From: Sphingomonas sp. TREG-RG-20F-R18-01
GTDB taxonomy: Bacteria; Pseudomonadota; Alphaproteobacteria; Sphingomonadales; Sphingomonadaceae
DNA length: 64,000 nucleotides
Direction of reading: 5' to 3'
Assembly: GCF_022662475.1 (NCBI RefSeq)
Contig: NZ_JAKNQQ010000002.1
Location: 310,001 to 374,000 of the forward strand
The notes under the pieces were generated by a model. That model saw only the letters and a list, made by a program, of their open reading frames with translations, had not been told where the DNA came from and made no database searches. A program made the position numbers and the translations under genes. Positions 34,325-43,487 of this stretch are shown piece by piece; position 1 is the stretch's first letter; each line of letters opens with the position of its first letter.

Positions 34325-35224
34325 ATGACCGATCATTCCCCCGCTCCAGCCTTGCTCGCCAAGGCCGAAACGCTGGTCGAGGCGCTGCCCTACATGCAGC
34401 GGTACGCCGGCAAGACCTTTGTCGTGAAATATGGCGGCCACGCGATGGGCGATCCCGAGGCGGCGCGCGATTTCGCTGAGGACGTCGTGTTGATGAAGGC
34501 GGTCGGGATCAATCCCGTCGTCGTCCACGGCGGCGGCCCGCAGATCGGCGCGATGCTCAAGCGGCTGGGCGTCGAATCGCGCTTCGTCGACGGTCTGCGC
34601 GTAACCGATGCGGAAACCGCGCGGATCGCCGAAATGGTGCTCGCGGGCTCGATCAACAAGGAAATCGTCGGCTGGATCGGCCAGGCGGGCGGCCGCGCCG
34701 TCGGGATTTCGGGCAAGGACTCGAACTTCGTCACCGCGGTCAAGGTCGGGCGCGAGACGCCCGATACGCTGCAGGGGATCGAGCGGCACGTCGATCTCGG
34801 GTTCGTCGGCACGCCGGTCGGCGTGGACCGGCGGATCATCGATACGCTTTCGGAAGCGGGCATCATCCCGGTGGTCGCGCCGATCGCGATCGGTACCGAC
34901 GGGCACACCTATAACATCAACGCCGACACGATGGCGGGTGCGATCGCCGCTGCCTTGGGCGCGGAACGATTGTTCATGCTGACCGACGTGGTCGGCGTAC
35001 TCGACAAGGACAAGGAGCTCGTCACCGATCTCGATCCGGCGGGCGTCGCCCGCCTGCGCGCCGACGGGACGATCTCGGGCGGGATGATCCCCAAGCTCGA
35101 GACGTGCGTCCATGCGGTCGAGAGCGGGGTCGGCGCTGCGGTCATTCTCGACGGACGCGTGCCGCATGCTATGCTGCTCGAGATCTTCACCAAGCGTGGG
35201 GCGGGGACGCTGGTCCGGCGCTGA
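34325..35224 (+). CDS. argB: Acetylglutamate kinase
   Basis: Phosphorylates N-acetyl-L-glutamate, the second step of arginine synthesis. The 299-residue product has [20 protein letters not shown], the nucleotide-binding [18 protein letters not shown] and the substrate region [20 protein letters not shown] followed by [12 protein letters not shown]. The C-terminal [20 protein letters not shown] is also standard. Length matches the arginine-regulated long form. Followed by a family C repeat; yggT comes next. Confidence 0.97.
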   Translation: MTDHSPAPALLAKAETLVEALPYMQRYAGKTFVVKYGGHAMGDPEAARDFAEDVVLMKAVGINPVVVHGGGPQIGAMLKRLGVESRFVDGLRVTDAETARIAEMVLAGSINKEIVGWIGQAGGRAVGISGKDSNFVTAVKVGRETPDTLQGIERHVDLGFVGTPVGVDRRIIDTLSEAGIIPVVAPIAIGTDGHTYNINADTMAGAIAAALGAERLFMLTDVVGVLDKDKELVTDLDPAGVARLRADGTISGGMIPKLETCVHAVESGVGAAVILDGRVPHAMLLEIFTKRGAGTLVRR

Positions 35225-35246
35225 GCGACCGACCTATACTTCTGCC

Positions 35247-35335
35247 GTCACCCTGAACTTGTTTCAGGGTCCACCGCACAGCGAGTCCGGTCCGGGCCCG
35301 TCGCGCGGTGGATGCTGAAACAAGTTCAGCATGAC
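35247..35335. repeat. Family C palindromic repeat
   Basis: 89 bp, GTCACCCTGAACTTGTTTC to GAAACAAGTTCAGCATGAC, same length as the copy at 33274. Located 23 bp after the argB stop. Confidence 0.9.
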
Positions 35336-35462
35336 GGAAGGTGGGGCGGAACGGCGTCCGGGGGGGGGCGAAACGATCAGCTGCCGGCCAAAACGCTAAG
35401 GGGGTGTTCGCATTTGCGAGATACCGCTAGGATCGCACAGCTCAACGCCCGGAGACGCCATT

Positions 35463-35765
35463 TTGCATACGATCATCCAGATATTGCAGGTCCTGATCAG
35501 TGCGATCACGACGATCGTGCTGATCCAGGTGGTCCTGTCGCTGCTCGTCTCGTTCAATATCATCAATACCTACAACGAGCTGGTGCGCTCGATCTACAAC
35601 GGCCTCAACCGCGGGACAGAACCGCTGTACCGCCCGTTCCGCCGGATCCTCCCCGATTTCGGGCAGATCGATCTCGCACCGTTCGCGCTGCTGCTGACGC
35701 TGCGGATCATCAGTATCGTCCTCAACAATTACGACGCGCACCTGCTGGTCGGCGCGCCGCTCTGA
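35463..35765 (+). CDS. YggT family membrane protein
   Basis: A 100-residue protein with two hydrophobic segments ([20 protein letters not shown] and [14 protein letters not shown]) separated by the family motif [25 protein letters not shown]. The start is TTG with CGGAGA upstream. YggT proteins are linked in other bacteria to ion homeostasis and division-associated envelope functions; the role is unclear. folD follows after 16 bp and is probably cotranscribed. Confidence 0.88.
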   Translation: MHTIIQILQVLISAITTIVLIQVVLSLLVSFNIINTYNELVRSIYNGLNRGTEPLYRPFRRILPDFGQIDLAPFALLLTLRIISIVLNNYDAHLLVGAPL

Positions 35766-35781
35766 TCCGGAAGGGCTCGAC

Positions 35782-36657
35782 ATGACCGCTACGATCATCG
35801 ACGGCAAGGCGTTCGCCGCTGCCTTGCGCACGCGCATCGCCGCACAGGTCGCGACCTTTACCGAGGCCGCCGGCCGCGCGCCCGGCCTCGCGGTCGTGCT
35901 GGTGGGCGAGGATGCGGCCTCCGCGGTCTATGTCCGCAACAAGGGCAAGGCGACGCAGGGCGCGGGGATGATCAGCGTCGAGCATCGCCTCGCGGCCGAC
36001 GTCGCGCAGGACGCGCTCCTCGCACTGGTCGACACGCTCAACGCCGATCCTGCGATCGACGGGATCCTTGTCCAGCTCCCGCTCCCCGGCCATATCGACG
36101 AGCGCGCGGTCACGACGCGGATCGATCCCGACAAGGATGTCGACGGTTTCCACCCGGTCAATGCCGGACGGCTCGCGACCGGGATCGCAGGCTTCGTGCC
36201 GTGCACCCCGCTTGGTTGCGTGATGCTGCTGAAGGATACGCTCGGCGACCTGACCGGGCTCGACGCGGTGGTGATCGGCCGGTCGAACATCGTCGGCAAG
36301 CCGATGGCGCAATTGCTGATCGCCGAAAGCTGCACCGTCACCGTCGCGCATTCGCGCACGCGCGACCTGTCGAGCGTGGTCAAACGCGCGGACATCGTGA
36401 TCGCGGCGGTCGGACGGCCCGAGATGGTCAAGGGCGACTGGCTCAAGCCCGGCGCGACCGTGATCGACGTGGGGATCAACCGGACCGAGGCGGGGCTCGT
36501 CGGCGACGTCGATTTCGCAGGCGCGATGAGCGTCGCGGGCGCGGTGACGCCGGTGCCGGGCGGGGTCGGCCCGATGACGATCGCCTGCCTGCTGCGCAAC
36601 ACGCTCGTGTCGGCGGCACGGCGCGAAGGCGTGGTGCTCGACGAGACGGCCCTGTGA
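35782..36657 (+). CDS. folD: Bifunctional methylenetetrahydrofolate dehydrogenase/cyclohydrolase FolD
   Basis: Interconverts 5,10-methylene-THF and 10-formyl-THF in one-carbon metabolism. The 291-residue product has [13 protein letters not shown] (catalytic lysine region), the signature [38 protein letters not shown] and the NADP-binding [15 protein letters not shown]-terminal [15 protein letters not shown] is present. Complete and unremarkable. Confidence 0.97.
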   Translation: MTATIIDGKAFAAALRTRIAAQVATFTEAAGRAPGLAVVLVGEDAASAVYVRNKGKATQGAGMISVEHRLAADVAQDALLALVDTLNADPAIDGILVQLPLPGHIDERAVTTRIDPDKDVDGFHPVNAGRLATGIAGFVPCTPLGCVMLLKDTLGDLTGLDAVVIGRSNIVGKPMAQLLIAESCTVTVAHSRTRDLSSVVKRADIVIAAVGRPEMVKGDWLKPGATVIDVGINRTEAGLVGDVDFAGAMSVAGAVTPVPGGVGPMTIACLLRNTLVSAARREGVVLDETAL

Positions 36658-36682
36658 TCGCCGCCCGGGTGGCGATCGGGGC

Positions 36683-37303
36683 ATGATCGAACTCTACATC
36701 TCCTCGCTCATCACCTTCTTCGTGGTGATCGATCCTCCTGGTTGCGCGCCGATCTACGCCGGGCTGACCGCGGGCGCGTCCCCGGTCCACGCGCGTTCGA
36801 TGGCGATCCGCGCGGTGATGGTCGCATCGGGCATCCTACTGGTGTTCGCGCTGTTCGGCGAGGCGCTGCTCCACGGGCTCGGCATCAGCCTCGCCTCGTT
36901 CCGCATCGCGGGCGGGATCATGCTGTTCCTGATCGCGCTGGAAATGGTGTTCGAAAAGCGCACCGAACGCCGCGAGGACCGCGCCGCCAAGATTGCCGGC
37001 ACGCCCGAAGTGGAGGACGTTTCGATCTTCCCGATGGCGATGCCGATGATCGCGGGGCCGGGGTCGATCGCGTCGGTGATGCTGCTGATGAGCCGCAACG
37101 AAGGAATCGAGCGCTCCGCGGTCGTGCTGGGGGCGCTGGTCACGATCCTGCTGCTGACGCTGGTGGCGTTGCTCGCAGCGGGGCCGATCATGCGCGTGCT
37201 GGGCGCGAAGATCGAGGCGGTGATCACGCGGTTGCTGGGCGTGCTGCTCGCGGCGCTGGCGGTGCAGTTCGTGATCGACGGGATCCGGGTGAGCCTGGCG
37301 TAA
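36683..37303 (+). CDS. MarC family integral membrane protein
   Basis: A 206-residue membrane protein with about six helices. FFVVIDPPGCAPIYAGLTAG at residues 13-32 and the central FPMAMPMIAGPGSIASVMLL are the MarC landmarks. Despite the name, the family's substrate is not established. It starts 25 bp after folD. Confidence 0.9.
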   Translation: MIELYISSLITFFVVIDPPGCAPIYAGLTAGASPVHARSMAIRAVMVASGILLVFALFGEALLHGLGISLASFRIAGGIMLFLIALEMVFEKRTERREDRAAKIAGTPEVEDVSIFPMAMPMIAGPGSIASVMLLMSRNEGIERSAVVLGALVTILLLTLVALLAAGPIMRVLGAKIEAVITRLLGVLLAALAVQFVIDGIRVSLA

Positions 37304-37355
37304 CGTCGCAGGCGACGACCGGCGTTCGACGGTGTCGGGCGCGGTCGACCGGTAA

Positions 37356-37394
37356 GTATCGGGCGGATGTCTTTCCGTATCGGGGGGATGTCTT
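37356..37394. promoter_or_regulatory. 18-bp direct repeat with 21-bp period upstream of the PEP-CTERM promoter
   Basis: GTATCGGGCGGATGTCTT (37356-37373) and GTATCGGGGGGATGTCTT (37377-37394) differ at one position and are spaced two helical turns apart, so they face the same side of the DNA. They lie about 170-205 bp before the predicted sigma-54 start near 37562, a typical distance for enhancer-binding protein sites. Just upstream is the palindrome CGGTCGACCG (37342-37351). The 37304-37590 region has no gene. Confidence 0.6.
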
Positions 37395-37535
37395 GTAATA
37401 ATTGTGAAGTAAATCTGTGATCGTACATCCGGTCGGGAAACTGTCGTGACCGAATAGGGCCGACTCGTAACGAAGCCTTACAGATGACGCTGTCGCGACT
37501 TGACGACGAAGTTCAGATGATTGGCAAACTACGTC

Positions 37536-37551
37536 CGGCACGCTGTTTGCT
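37536..37551 (+). promoter_or_regulatory. Sigma-54 promoter of the PEP-CTERM gene
   Basis: CGGCACGCTGTTTGCT matches TGGCACG-N4-TTGCW at all conserved positions except the first T. The -12 GC (37549-37550) predicts a start near 37562 and a 29-nt leader containing GTAGGAGA before the ATG at 37591. RpoN with the PrsK/PrsR two-component pair is known to drive PEP-CTERM genes in other bacteria; those regulators are not in this window. Confidence 0.8.
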
Positions 37552-37590
37552 TCGGTTTCACTACCCGAATGACGGGGTAGGAGAAAGACC

Positions 37591-38211
37591 ATGAATGCCA
37601 TCAAGCATGCTTTCGCCGCGACGGTTCTAGCCGTTGCCGCCTGTGTTGCCGCGGTTCCGGCGTCCGCTACCACGGTCGTCACCTTTGAGGGGGTGCCGGA
37701 CCAGGTTCTGATCAACGACTATTACAATGGCGGTATTGCCGCAAATGGGTCGAGCGGCCCGAACATCGGGGTCGCCTTCACCAATTTCAGCAGCTATGTC
37801 GGGGCCGGGTCGCCCAGCAGCACGATCGCCTATAACAGCGCCGCCGTCGCGACCAGCACCTTCGCGGCAGGATTCCAGTCCCTCAACTTCCTGTACGGTT
37901 TTTTCGGTACCGGCACGATATCGGTATTCTCCGGGCTGAACGGTACCGGAAGCCTTCTGGGCACGCGGACCTTCGCGGCGGATATCGCCAGCTTGGATAA
38001 TGCGTTTTCTGCTGGTTCGGTGGCGTTCTCCGGCACGGCGAAGTCGTTCACCCTGGCCAGCGCCGTTGGCAACGCCGGGTTGGACGACATCACCTTTGGG
38101 GCGTCCGCCGTTCCCGAACCCGCCACCTGGGGCTTGATGCTCACCGGTCTCGGGATGATCGGCGGAACGGTCCGTCGTCGGAAGGTAAAGACGGCGGTGG
38201 CCTACGCGTAA
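37591..38211 (+). CDS. Secreted PEP-CTERM sorting-signal protein
   Basis: A 206-residue exported protein. The N-terminus is a Sec signal peptide (AFAATVLAVAACVAAVPASA). The C-terminus has the exosortase sorting signal: VPEPATWGLMLTGLGMIGG followed by the basic tail TVRRRKVK. Between them lies a Gly/Ser/Thr/Asn-rich beta-type domain with VVTFEG at the start of the mature region. Likely anchored at or released from the surface by an exosortase encoded elsewhere. It is preceded by a sigma-54 promoter and followed by a strong terminator, so it forms a single-gene unit. Codons are somewhat less GC-rich than its neighbours. Confidence 0.9.
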   Translation: MNAIKHAFAATVLAVAACVAAVPASATTVVTFEGVPDQVLINDYYNGGIAANGSSGPNIGVAFTNFSSYVGAGSPSSTIAYNSAAVATSTFAAGFQSLNFLYGFFGTGTISVFSGLNGTGSLLGTRTFAADIASLDNAFSAGSVAFSGTAKSFTLASAVGNAGLDDITFGASAVPEPATWGLMLTGLGMIGGTVRRRKVKTAVAYA

Positions 38212-38232
38212 GTTCGCCGCGATGCGCTGATG

Positions 38233-38266
38233 AAAGCCACCGGCCGAAAGGCTGGTGGCTTTTGTT
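38233..38266 (+). terminator. Rho-independent terminator after the PEP-CTERM gene
   Basis: AAAGCCACCGGCC, a GAAA tetraloop and GGCTGGTGGCTTT form a 13-bp stem with one G-U pair, followed by a T-rich run (TTTTGTTT). It begins 21 bp after the stop at 38211. Confidence 0.92.
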
Positions 38267-38376
38267 TCATCCCCCGCTCGGTCGAAAGTGCGTGAGTCGC
38301 CGGCGCCCGGCCAGCGTCCCGTCGCACGCGTCGCATTTCCAGCCCGACCGTCCCAGCGATCGGTCCGATACCGCAT

Positions 38377-40194
38377 TCACGCAGGCTTGATCCGGAACAA
38401 CCGCAGCGGCGACCCCCGCGGCAAGTCGATCGGCTCCAGCCAGTCGAACGTCTTGCGATGCGCGAGCTGCGCGTAAAAGCCGTTGGGCGCGCGCACCCGG
38501 TAATTGGTCGATTCCGACATGTTCGGGCACACCAGCAGCAGCGTCGCGCCATGCCGTTTGGCGATCGCGCGAAAATTCTCCGGCGTACCCTTGAAGGCAT
38601 GCTGCACGTCGAGGATGGCGTCGCCATTGCGGTGATACGGCCCCGCGATCGCATTGTGATGCGTCAGCGTGATCAGCCGGGGCCCCAGGTCGACAAAGGT
38701 AAAGACCGTCTGCGCCGGCACGCGATCGAGCGGGGTCATCGCGCTCATCGTCGGGCAGGAGGCGCTGGCACGGTTGATGATCTGGACACGCCTGGTCGGT
38801 CGGTCGGGCGGGCTGTATTGCAGGTTGAGCCCGGCCCAGCGCAGGTCGATCGGCGTCATCACCGCGCCCGCGAAGCTGCCTGAGGCAAGCACCACCACCG
38901 CTGCTGTGCCGAGCACGCGGACCACGACGCTCTTGCTCGCCTGCATGACGGGGACGAACAGCCAGATCATTGCAACCGCGCCCGGGACCGCCAGCATCTG
39001 CGCCGCGGGGCCCGCGCGCGCCTGCCACAACAGCATCAGCGCGGCGAAGGTGACGAACAGCAGTACGGGGGCCCAAAGCCCGCCCCGCGCGGTGCCGCGC
39101 GCCCGCCAGCTTGCCAGCGCGGCGCCGATCACCCCGATGATCGGCAGGACGACGATCGGAAAGGCGGTGCGGAACGGGTGGCTGTAGATCGGCTTGGCTT
39201 CGCGCACATTGTTGAGCCAGCTCGCGGCGAGCTCGGGCGAAACCTGTTCGGGGCGGCCGAGGCATTGCGGGAAGACCAGCGCGAACCCCGCGACGATCAC
39301 GCCCCCCGCCAGCACGGCGAGGCCAAGCCGCACCCAGCGGTTCGCGGGGTTGGCCCAGGCCATGGCGAACAGCAGCGCGCCCGCCACGACCATCACGCTC
39401 AGCCATACCGGAGTCAGCGCGTCGCAGCGCGCCACGCTGTTGGCGTAGGAAGCGAACGCGGCATAACCGATCGCGCATCCGCCGCCGAGCGAGAGCGCAT
39501 AGACGGTCAGGCGGCGCGCGCCGTCGCGGTCCCAGATCCAGCGGAGCGCCAGAATCGCCCCCGCCATCGCGGCATAGGGCAGCATCTCGAGCCCGATCGA
39601 CAGCGACACCGCGCTCGCCAGCCCGACGATCGCGCCGCCGCGCGCATCGCGCGGATCGCACAGCCCGGCGACGGTGAGGCTCAGCATGGCGAGCTGCCAC
39701 CCGTGATGGTCGATCCGCTCCGGCATGAACATCAGCATCGTCGCCACGCAGCAGAACACGAGCACCGCGATCGCCACCGGCCACGCGGCCGGACTGACCA
39801 GCCGCCGCACGGTCGCGCCAAGCCCGAGGATCGCGATGCTCAGCGGCAGCAACGGCGCGATGCCGCACGCGAGCATCTCCGCCTCGCGAGATCCCACGAA
39901 CGGACGCAGCGTCACGATCAGCGCGGCGATCGGGAGGTCGACGATGCGGCTCCAGTGGATGTCGAAGCCGTGCGGCGGGTTCATGCGATATTGCCGCAGG
40001 TCGTACCAGCCCTGGCCGTTCAGCCAGGCGCGGACCTGCATCAGCCGCATGTTGTCGTCGGTGTCGCCGAGCTGGAGGTAATGGATTCCGGTCCAGCGAT
40101 TGATCACGTAATAGAGTGCGACCAGTGCCCAAGCGAGCAGGCTCAGGCGAACCCAATCGCGCTCCACCGTGCGCGCCAGCGAACCGTCATTCAT
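38377..40194 (-). CDS. Large GT-C-like membrane protein (putative lipid-linked sugar transferase)
   Basis: A 605-residue protein with about ten to twelve helices and a soluble C-terminal domain from about 440. The first periplasmic loop contains LQLGDTDDNMRLMQVRAWL, with a D-x-D-D-x-M-R pattern similar to the acidic metal-binding loop of GT-C enzymes, then RMNPPHGFDIHWSRIVDLPI. The start at 40194 (MNDGSLART) is chosen because upstream codons overlap the divergent GtrA gene. It is divergent from GtrA and methyltransferase genes, so a surface-glycan role is likely but unproven. Confidence 0.72.
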   Translation of the reverse strand: MNDGSLARTVERDWVRLSLLAWALVALYYVINRWTGIHYLQLGDTDDNMRLMQVRAWLNGQGWYDLRQYRMNPPHGFDIHWSRIVDLPIAALIVTLRPFVGSREAEMLACGIAPLLPLSIAILGLGATVRRLVSPAAWPVAIAVLVFCCVATMLMFMPERIDHHGWQLAMLSLTVAGLCDPRDARGGAIVGLASAVSLSIGLEMLPYAAMAGAILALRWIWDRDGARRLTVYALSLGGGCAIGYAAFASYANSVARCDALTPVWLSVMVVAGALLFAMAWANPANRWVRLGLAVLAGGVIVAGFALVFPQCLGRPEQVSPELAASWLNNVREAKPIYSHPFRTAFPIVVLPIIGVIGAALASWRARGTARGGLWAPVLLFVTFAALMLLWQARAGPAAQMLAVPGAVAMIWLFVPVMQASKSVVVRVLGTAAVVVLASGSFAGAVMTPIDLRWAGLNLQYSPPDRPTRRVQIINRASASCPTMSAMTPLDRVPAQTVFTFVDLGPRLITLTHHNAIAGPYHRNGDAILDVQHAFKGTPENFRAIAKRHGATLLLVCPNMSESTNYRVRAPNGFYAQLAHRKTFDWLEPIDLPRGSPLRLFRIKPA

Positions 40195-40256
40195 CCAAAA
40201 CGCTTTCCTAGAATGAGAACGCCCTCTAGTGCGGCAGGCGTAAAGGGCAAGCGAAC

Positions 40257-40685
40257 GTGACAGCACTCAACCGACAGTTTCAAAGCCTCCGCGACAGCGG
40301 GATGCTCGGGCAGATCATCCGTTTCGGGATCGCAGGCGGGCTTTCGACGATCGTCTATGCGGCGGTCTATCTGCCGCTGACGCATTATGTGTTCGAACCG
40401 GCACATGCAGTCTACGCGGTGCCGTTCGCGTTCGCGGTCGCGGTGCTGGTCGGCTTCCCGCTCCACAGCTACTGGAGCTTCAAGGGCCACGGTACGCGCG
40501 ACAACAGCGGCAAGCAGCACGGCAAGTTCGTCGCGGTACAGGCGTTCGGGCTGGTGCTCAACGCGGTGATCACCTGGATCGTTACCGGGTGGTTCCACCA
40601 GCCGACCTGGGTCCCGTTGCTCTTTGCCGTGTCGGTCGTGCCGCTGGCGACCTTCGCGCTCAACCGCATCTGGGTGTTCGGCTGA
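40257..40685 (+). CDS. GtrA family membrane protein
   Basis: A 142-residue, four-helix membrane protein with FGIAGGLSTIVYAAVYLPLT near residue 24 and the conserved ending FALNRIWVFG. GtrA-like proteins are thought to flip polyprenyl-phosphate sugars for surface polysaccharide decoration. GTG start. It overlaps the methyltransferase gene by one base (TGATG), and a GT2 enzyme of the GtrB type is encoded convergently at 41347, which completes the usual pair. Confidence 0.88.
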   Translation: MTALNRQFQSLRDSGMLGQIIRFGIAGGLSTIVYAAVYLPLTHYVFEPAHAVYAVPFAFAVAVLVGFPLHSYWSFKGHGTRDNSGKQHGKFVAVQAFGLVLNAVITWIVTGWFHQPTWVPLLFAVSVVPLATFALNRIWVFG

Positions 40686-41428
40686 TGGATCGCATCGTCT
40701 ACGACCGCATGGCGGCGCATGATTCGACGCATTGGTGGTATCGCGCGCGCCGCGACATCCTCGCCGACTATCTGACGCGCGAGGCGAAGCTGCCAAAGGA
40801 CGCGCGGATCCTCGAGATCGGCTGCGGCACCGGGCACAACCTGCCGATGCTCGCCGCGTTCGGCGATGTCGAGGCGATCGAGATCGACCCCGCCGCGCGC
40901 GAGATCGCGGCCGAACGGCTGGGGCGCCCGATCAGCGCCGCACCGCTGCCGATGCTCCCGGGGATCGAGCGCGGCGCGTATGACCTGATCGCGGTGCTCG
41001 ACGTGGTCGAGCATATCGAGGACGACGTGGCGGCGCTACGCGCGATGGCGGCGTGCCTCAAGCCCGGCGGCAAGATTCTCGTCACCGTGCCCGCGCATCG
41101 CTGGATGTGGAGCGCGCACGACGTGGTCAACCACCACCACCGGCGCTATTCCAAGGCAACGCTCGCCACGGCGATCAGCGACGCGGGGCTCAAGTCCAAC
41201 GGCCTGCGCTATTTCAATTCGCTGCTGTTCCCGCTCGCCGCCGCAGCGCGCGTCGCGGGGCGGATGACCGGGCGCGACGACAGCGACGATTCACCCCCGC
41301 CGCCGATGCTCAACCGCCTGTTCGAGACGATCTTCCGGTTCGAGCGTCACCTGGTCGGCCGGGTCCCGTTGTCGCCGGGGGTCTCGATCGTGACGTTGCT
41401 CTCGCCCACAGGCTCTTCCGCGCGATAA
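40685..41428 (+). CDS. Class I SAM-dependent methyltransferase
   Basis: A 247-residue methyltransferase: motif I ILEIGCGTGHNLPMLAAFG at about 43-61, acidic residue of motif II in EAIEIDP, and motif IV-like YDLIAVLDVVEHIEDDVAAL. C-terminal HRWMWSAHDVVNHHHRRYSK is typical of polysaccharide-associated methyltransferases. The acceptor is unknown; context suggests a glycan or lipid-linked sugar. Its 3' end overlaps the GT2 gene on the other strand by 82 bp. Confidence 0.85.
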   Translation: MDRIVYDRMAAHDSTHWWYRARRDILADYLTREAKLPKDARILEIGCGTGHNLPMLAAFGDVEAIEIDPAAREIAAERLGRPISAAPLPMLPGIERGAYDLIAVLDVVEHIEDDVAALRAMAACLKPGGKILVTVPAHRWMWSAHDVVNHHHRRYSKATLATAISDAGLKSNGLRYFNSLLFPLAAAARVAGRMTGRDDSDDSPPPPMLNRLFETIFRFERHLVGRVPLSPGVSIVTLLSPTGSSAR

Positions 41429-42402
41429 CCGAGCGTCGCGCGGCCCTGAATCGGGCCGACGACGTCCCCGACGATGTACAAGGGGCGGCGCTTCGATTCG
41501 ACGTAGAGCCGCCCGAGATATTCGCCGATCATCCCGAGCACGAACATCTGGAACGCGCCGAGCAACACCACGACGAGCATCGTCGAGGTCCAGCCCGCGA
41601 CCGCACTGCCGCTGAAGAAACCGACCGCGATATAGAGGAACAGCAGCAGCGACGCGCCCGTCAGCGCGAGCCCGAGGTGGCTGGCGAAGCGCAACGGCGC
41701 AGTCGAGAAGCCGGTGACCGCGTCGAACGCAAGCCGGATCATCTTGCTCAAGGGGTAATTGGTCTCACCCGCATGCCGCTCCGCGCGGTCATAGGGGAAG
41801 GGGATCTGCTTGAAGCCGACCCAGGCGACCATCCCGCGGATGAAGCGCGCCTGCTCGGGCATCGACAGGAACGCATCGAGTGCGCGGCGGCTCATCAGCC
41901 GGAAATCGCCGGTATCGAGCGGGATCGCGGTGTCGGTGACACGATCGAGCAGGCGGTAGAAAGCGGCGGCGGTGGCCTTCTTGAACAGCGTCTCGCCCTC
42001 GCGCTTGCGGCGCACCGCATAGACGACGTCAGCGCCTTGCGACGCCATTGCCGCGCGCATGTCGGTGAGCAGCTCGGGGGGATCCTGCAGATCGGCATCG
42101 ATGATCAGGATCTGCGCGCCGCTGCACAGGTCGAGCCCCGCGGTCAGCGCGAGCTGGTGCCCGTGGTTGCGCGACAGGTTGATGACGACCAGCCGCGGGT
42201 CGGCGGCGGCGAGGCGCTGCATCACCGGCCAGCTGTCGTCGCGCGAGCCATCGTTGATCAGGAGGATCTCGTAATCGTCCCCCACCGCCGCGCGTGCCGC
42301 GCCGGAGACGCGGGCGTGGAGCACGTCGAGGCACGCGGCTTCGTTGTAGCAGGGGATGACGACGGACAGCGCGGGGGTGGTCGGCGATACGAGACGGGTC
42401 AT
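41347..42402 (-). CDS. Family 2 glycosyltransferase, DPM/GtrB-like with C-terminal membrane helices
   Basis: A 351-residue enzyme that would transfer a hexose from a nucleotide sugar to polyprenyl phosphate. The GT-A domain has LSVVIPCYNEAACLDVLHAR, NDGSRDDSW, IIDADLQDPPELL and DTGDFRLMSRRALDAF; two helices follow near 236-256 and 269-291. Together with GtrA it forms the standard GtrA/GtrB logic for lipid-linked sugar supply. The gene's last 82 bp are antisense to the end of the methyltransferase gene. Confidence 0.92.
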   Translation of the reverse strand: MTRLVSPTTPALSVVIPCYNEAACLDVLHARVSGAARAAVGDDYEILLINDGSRDDSWPVMQRLAAADPRLVVINLSRNHGHQLALTAGLDLCSGAQILIIDADLQDPPELLTDMRAAMASQGADVVYAVRRKREGETLFKKATAAAFYRLLDRVTDTAIPLDTGDFRLMSRRALDAFLSMPEQARFIRGMVAWVGFKQIPFPYDRAERHAGETNYPLSKMIRLAFDAVTGFSTAPLRFASHLGLALTGASLLLFLYIAVGFFSGSAVAGWTSTMLVVVLLGAFQMFVLGMIGEYLGRLYVESKRRPLYIVGDVVGPIQGRATLGYRAEEPVGESNVTIETPGDNGTRPTR

Positions 42403-42508
42403 GCGCGCTGGTCTAGGATTGTTTCGGTTTGAGGGGAAGCGATCGGTTCGATGCTTCCCCCGGACGCTTGCGATAAGCCCCCCTACGCTGGACTTCCGCT
42501 ACGCTACG

Positions 42509-43455
42509 CTTCCCCGGCGAAGGCCGGAGCCCAGGAGCGCAACCGGAATGGTCGCAGGCTGCGCACAGTTGCAAAAACCTTCGCTACTGGGGCCCGGCCT
42601 CCGCCGGGGAAGGGTTAAGGAAAGGGTGCGACGGATTCCGCCGGACGCGATCGGCACCCCCGCCGGATGCGCCGCGCGCGAATCCAGCCGATATACCCGA
42701 GCTCGAAACCACAAATCTGCTTCCCCGGCGAAGGCCGGGGCCCAGGAGCGCAACCGGAATGGTCGCAGGCTGCGCACAGTTGCAAAAACCTTCGCTGCTG
42801 GGCCCCGGCCTCCGCCGGGGAAGGGTTAAGGAAAGGGTGCGACGGATTCCGCCGGACGCGATCGGCACCCCCGCCGGATGCGCCGCGCGCGAATCCAGCC
42901 GATATGCCCGAGCTCGAAACCACAAATCTGCTTCCCCGGCGAAGGCCGGGGCCCAGCAGCGCAACCGGAATGGTCGCAGGCTGCGCACAGTTGCAAAAAC
43001 CTTCGCCACTGGGCCCCGGCCTTCGCCGGGGAAGGGTTAAGGAAAGGGTGCGACGGATTCTGCCGGACGCGATCGGCACCCCCGCCGGATGCGCCGCGCG
43101 CGAATCCAGCCGATATACCCGAGCTCGAAACCACAAATCTGCTTCCCCGGCGAAGGCCGGGGCCCAGCAGCGCAACCGGAATGGTCGCAGGCTGCGCACA
43201 GTTGAAAAACCTTCGCTGCTGGGCCCCGGCCTCCGCCGGGGAAGGGTTAAGGAAAGGGTGCGACGGATTCCGCCGGACGGGATCGGCACCCCCGCCGGAT
43301 GCGCCGCGCGCGAATCCAGCCGATATACCCGAGCTCGAAACAACAAATCTGCTTCCCCGGCGAAGGCCGGGGCCCAGCAGCGCAACCGGAATGGTCGCAG
43401 GCTGCGCACAGTTGCAAAAACCTTCGCTACTGGGCCCCGGCCTCCGCCGGGGAAG
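42509..43455. repeat. Tandem array: five family A palindromes, 211-bp period, with DUF885 3'-end copies in the spacers
   Basis: CCCCGGCGAAGGCCGG cores begin at 42512, 42723, 42934, 43145 and 43355; the last interval is 210 because one base is lost near 43205. Units are nearly identical. Each of the four spacers contains ACGCGATCGGC-type sequence (first at 42645) aligned to the 3' end of the neighbouring DUF885 gene (43490-43526), about 31 of 37 positions. Since 211 is not a multiple of three, long open frames running through here are artefacts. This fills the 1085-bp gap between the GT2 and DUF885 genes. Confidence 0.94.
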
Positions 43456-43487
43456 CGTTTCTATTGGGGGGAAGCGGAGGATGTACC

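Noticed and set aside
42509..43455. Possible CRISPR array
   Set aside because: Period (211 bp), near-identical spacers and palindromes of about 105 bp do not fit CRISPR repeats and spacers; no cas genes.
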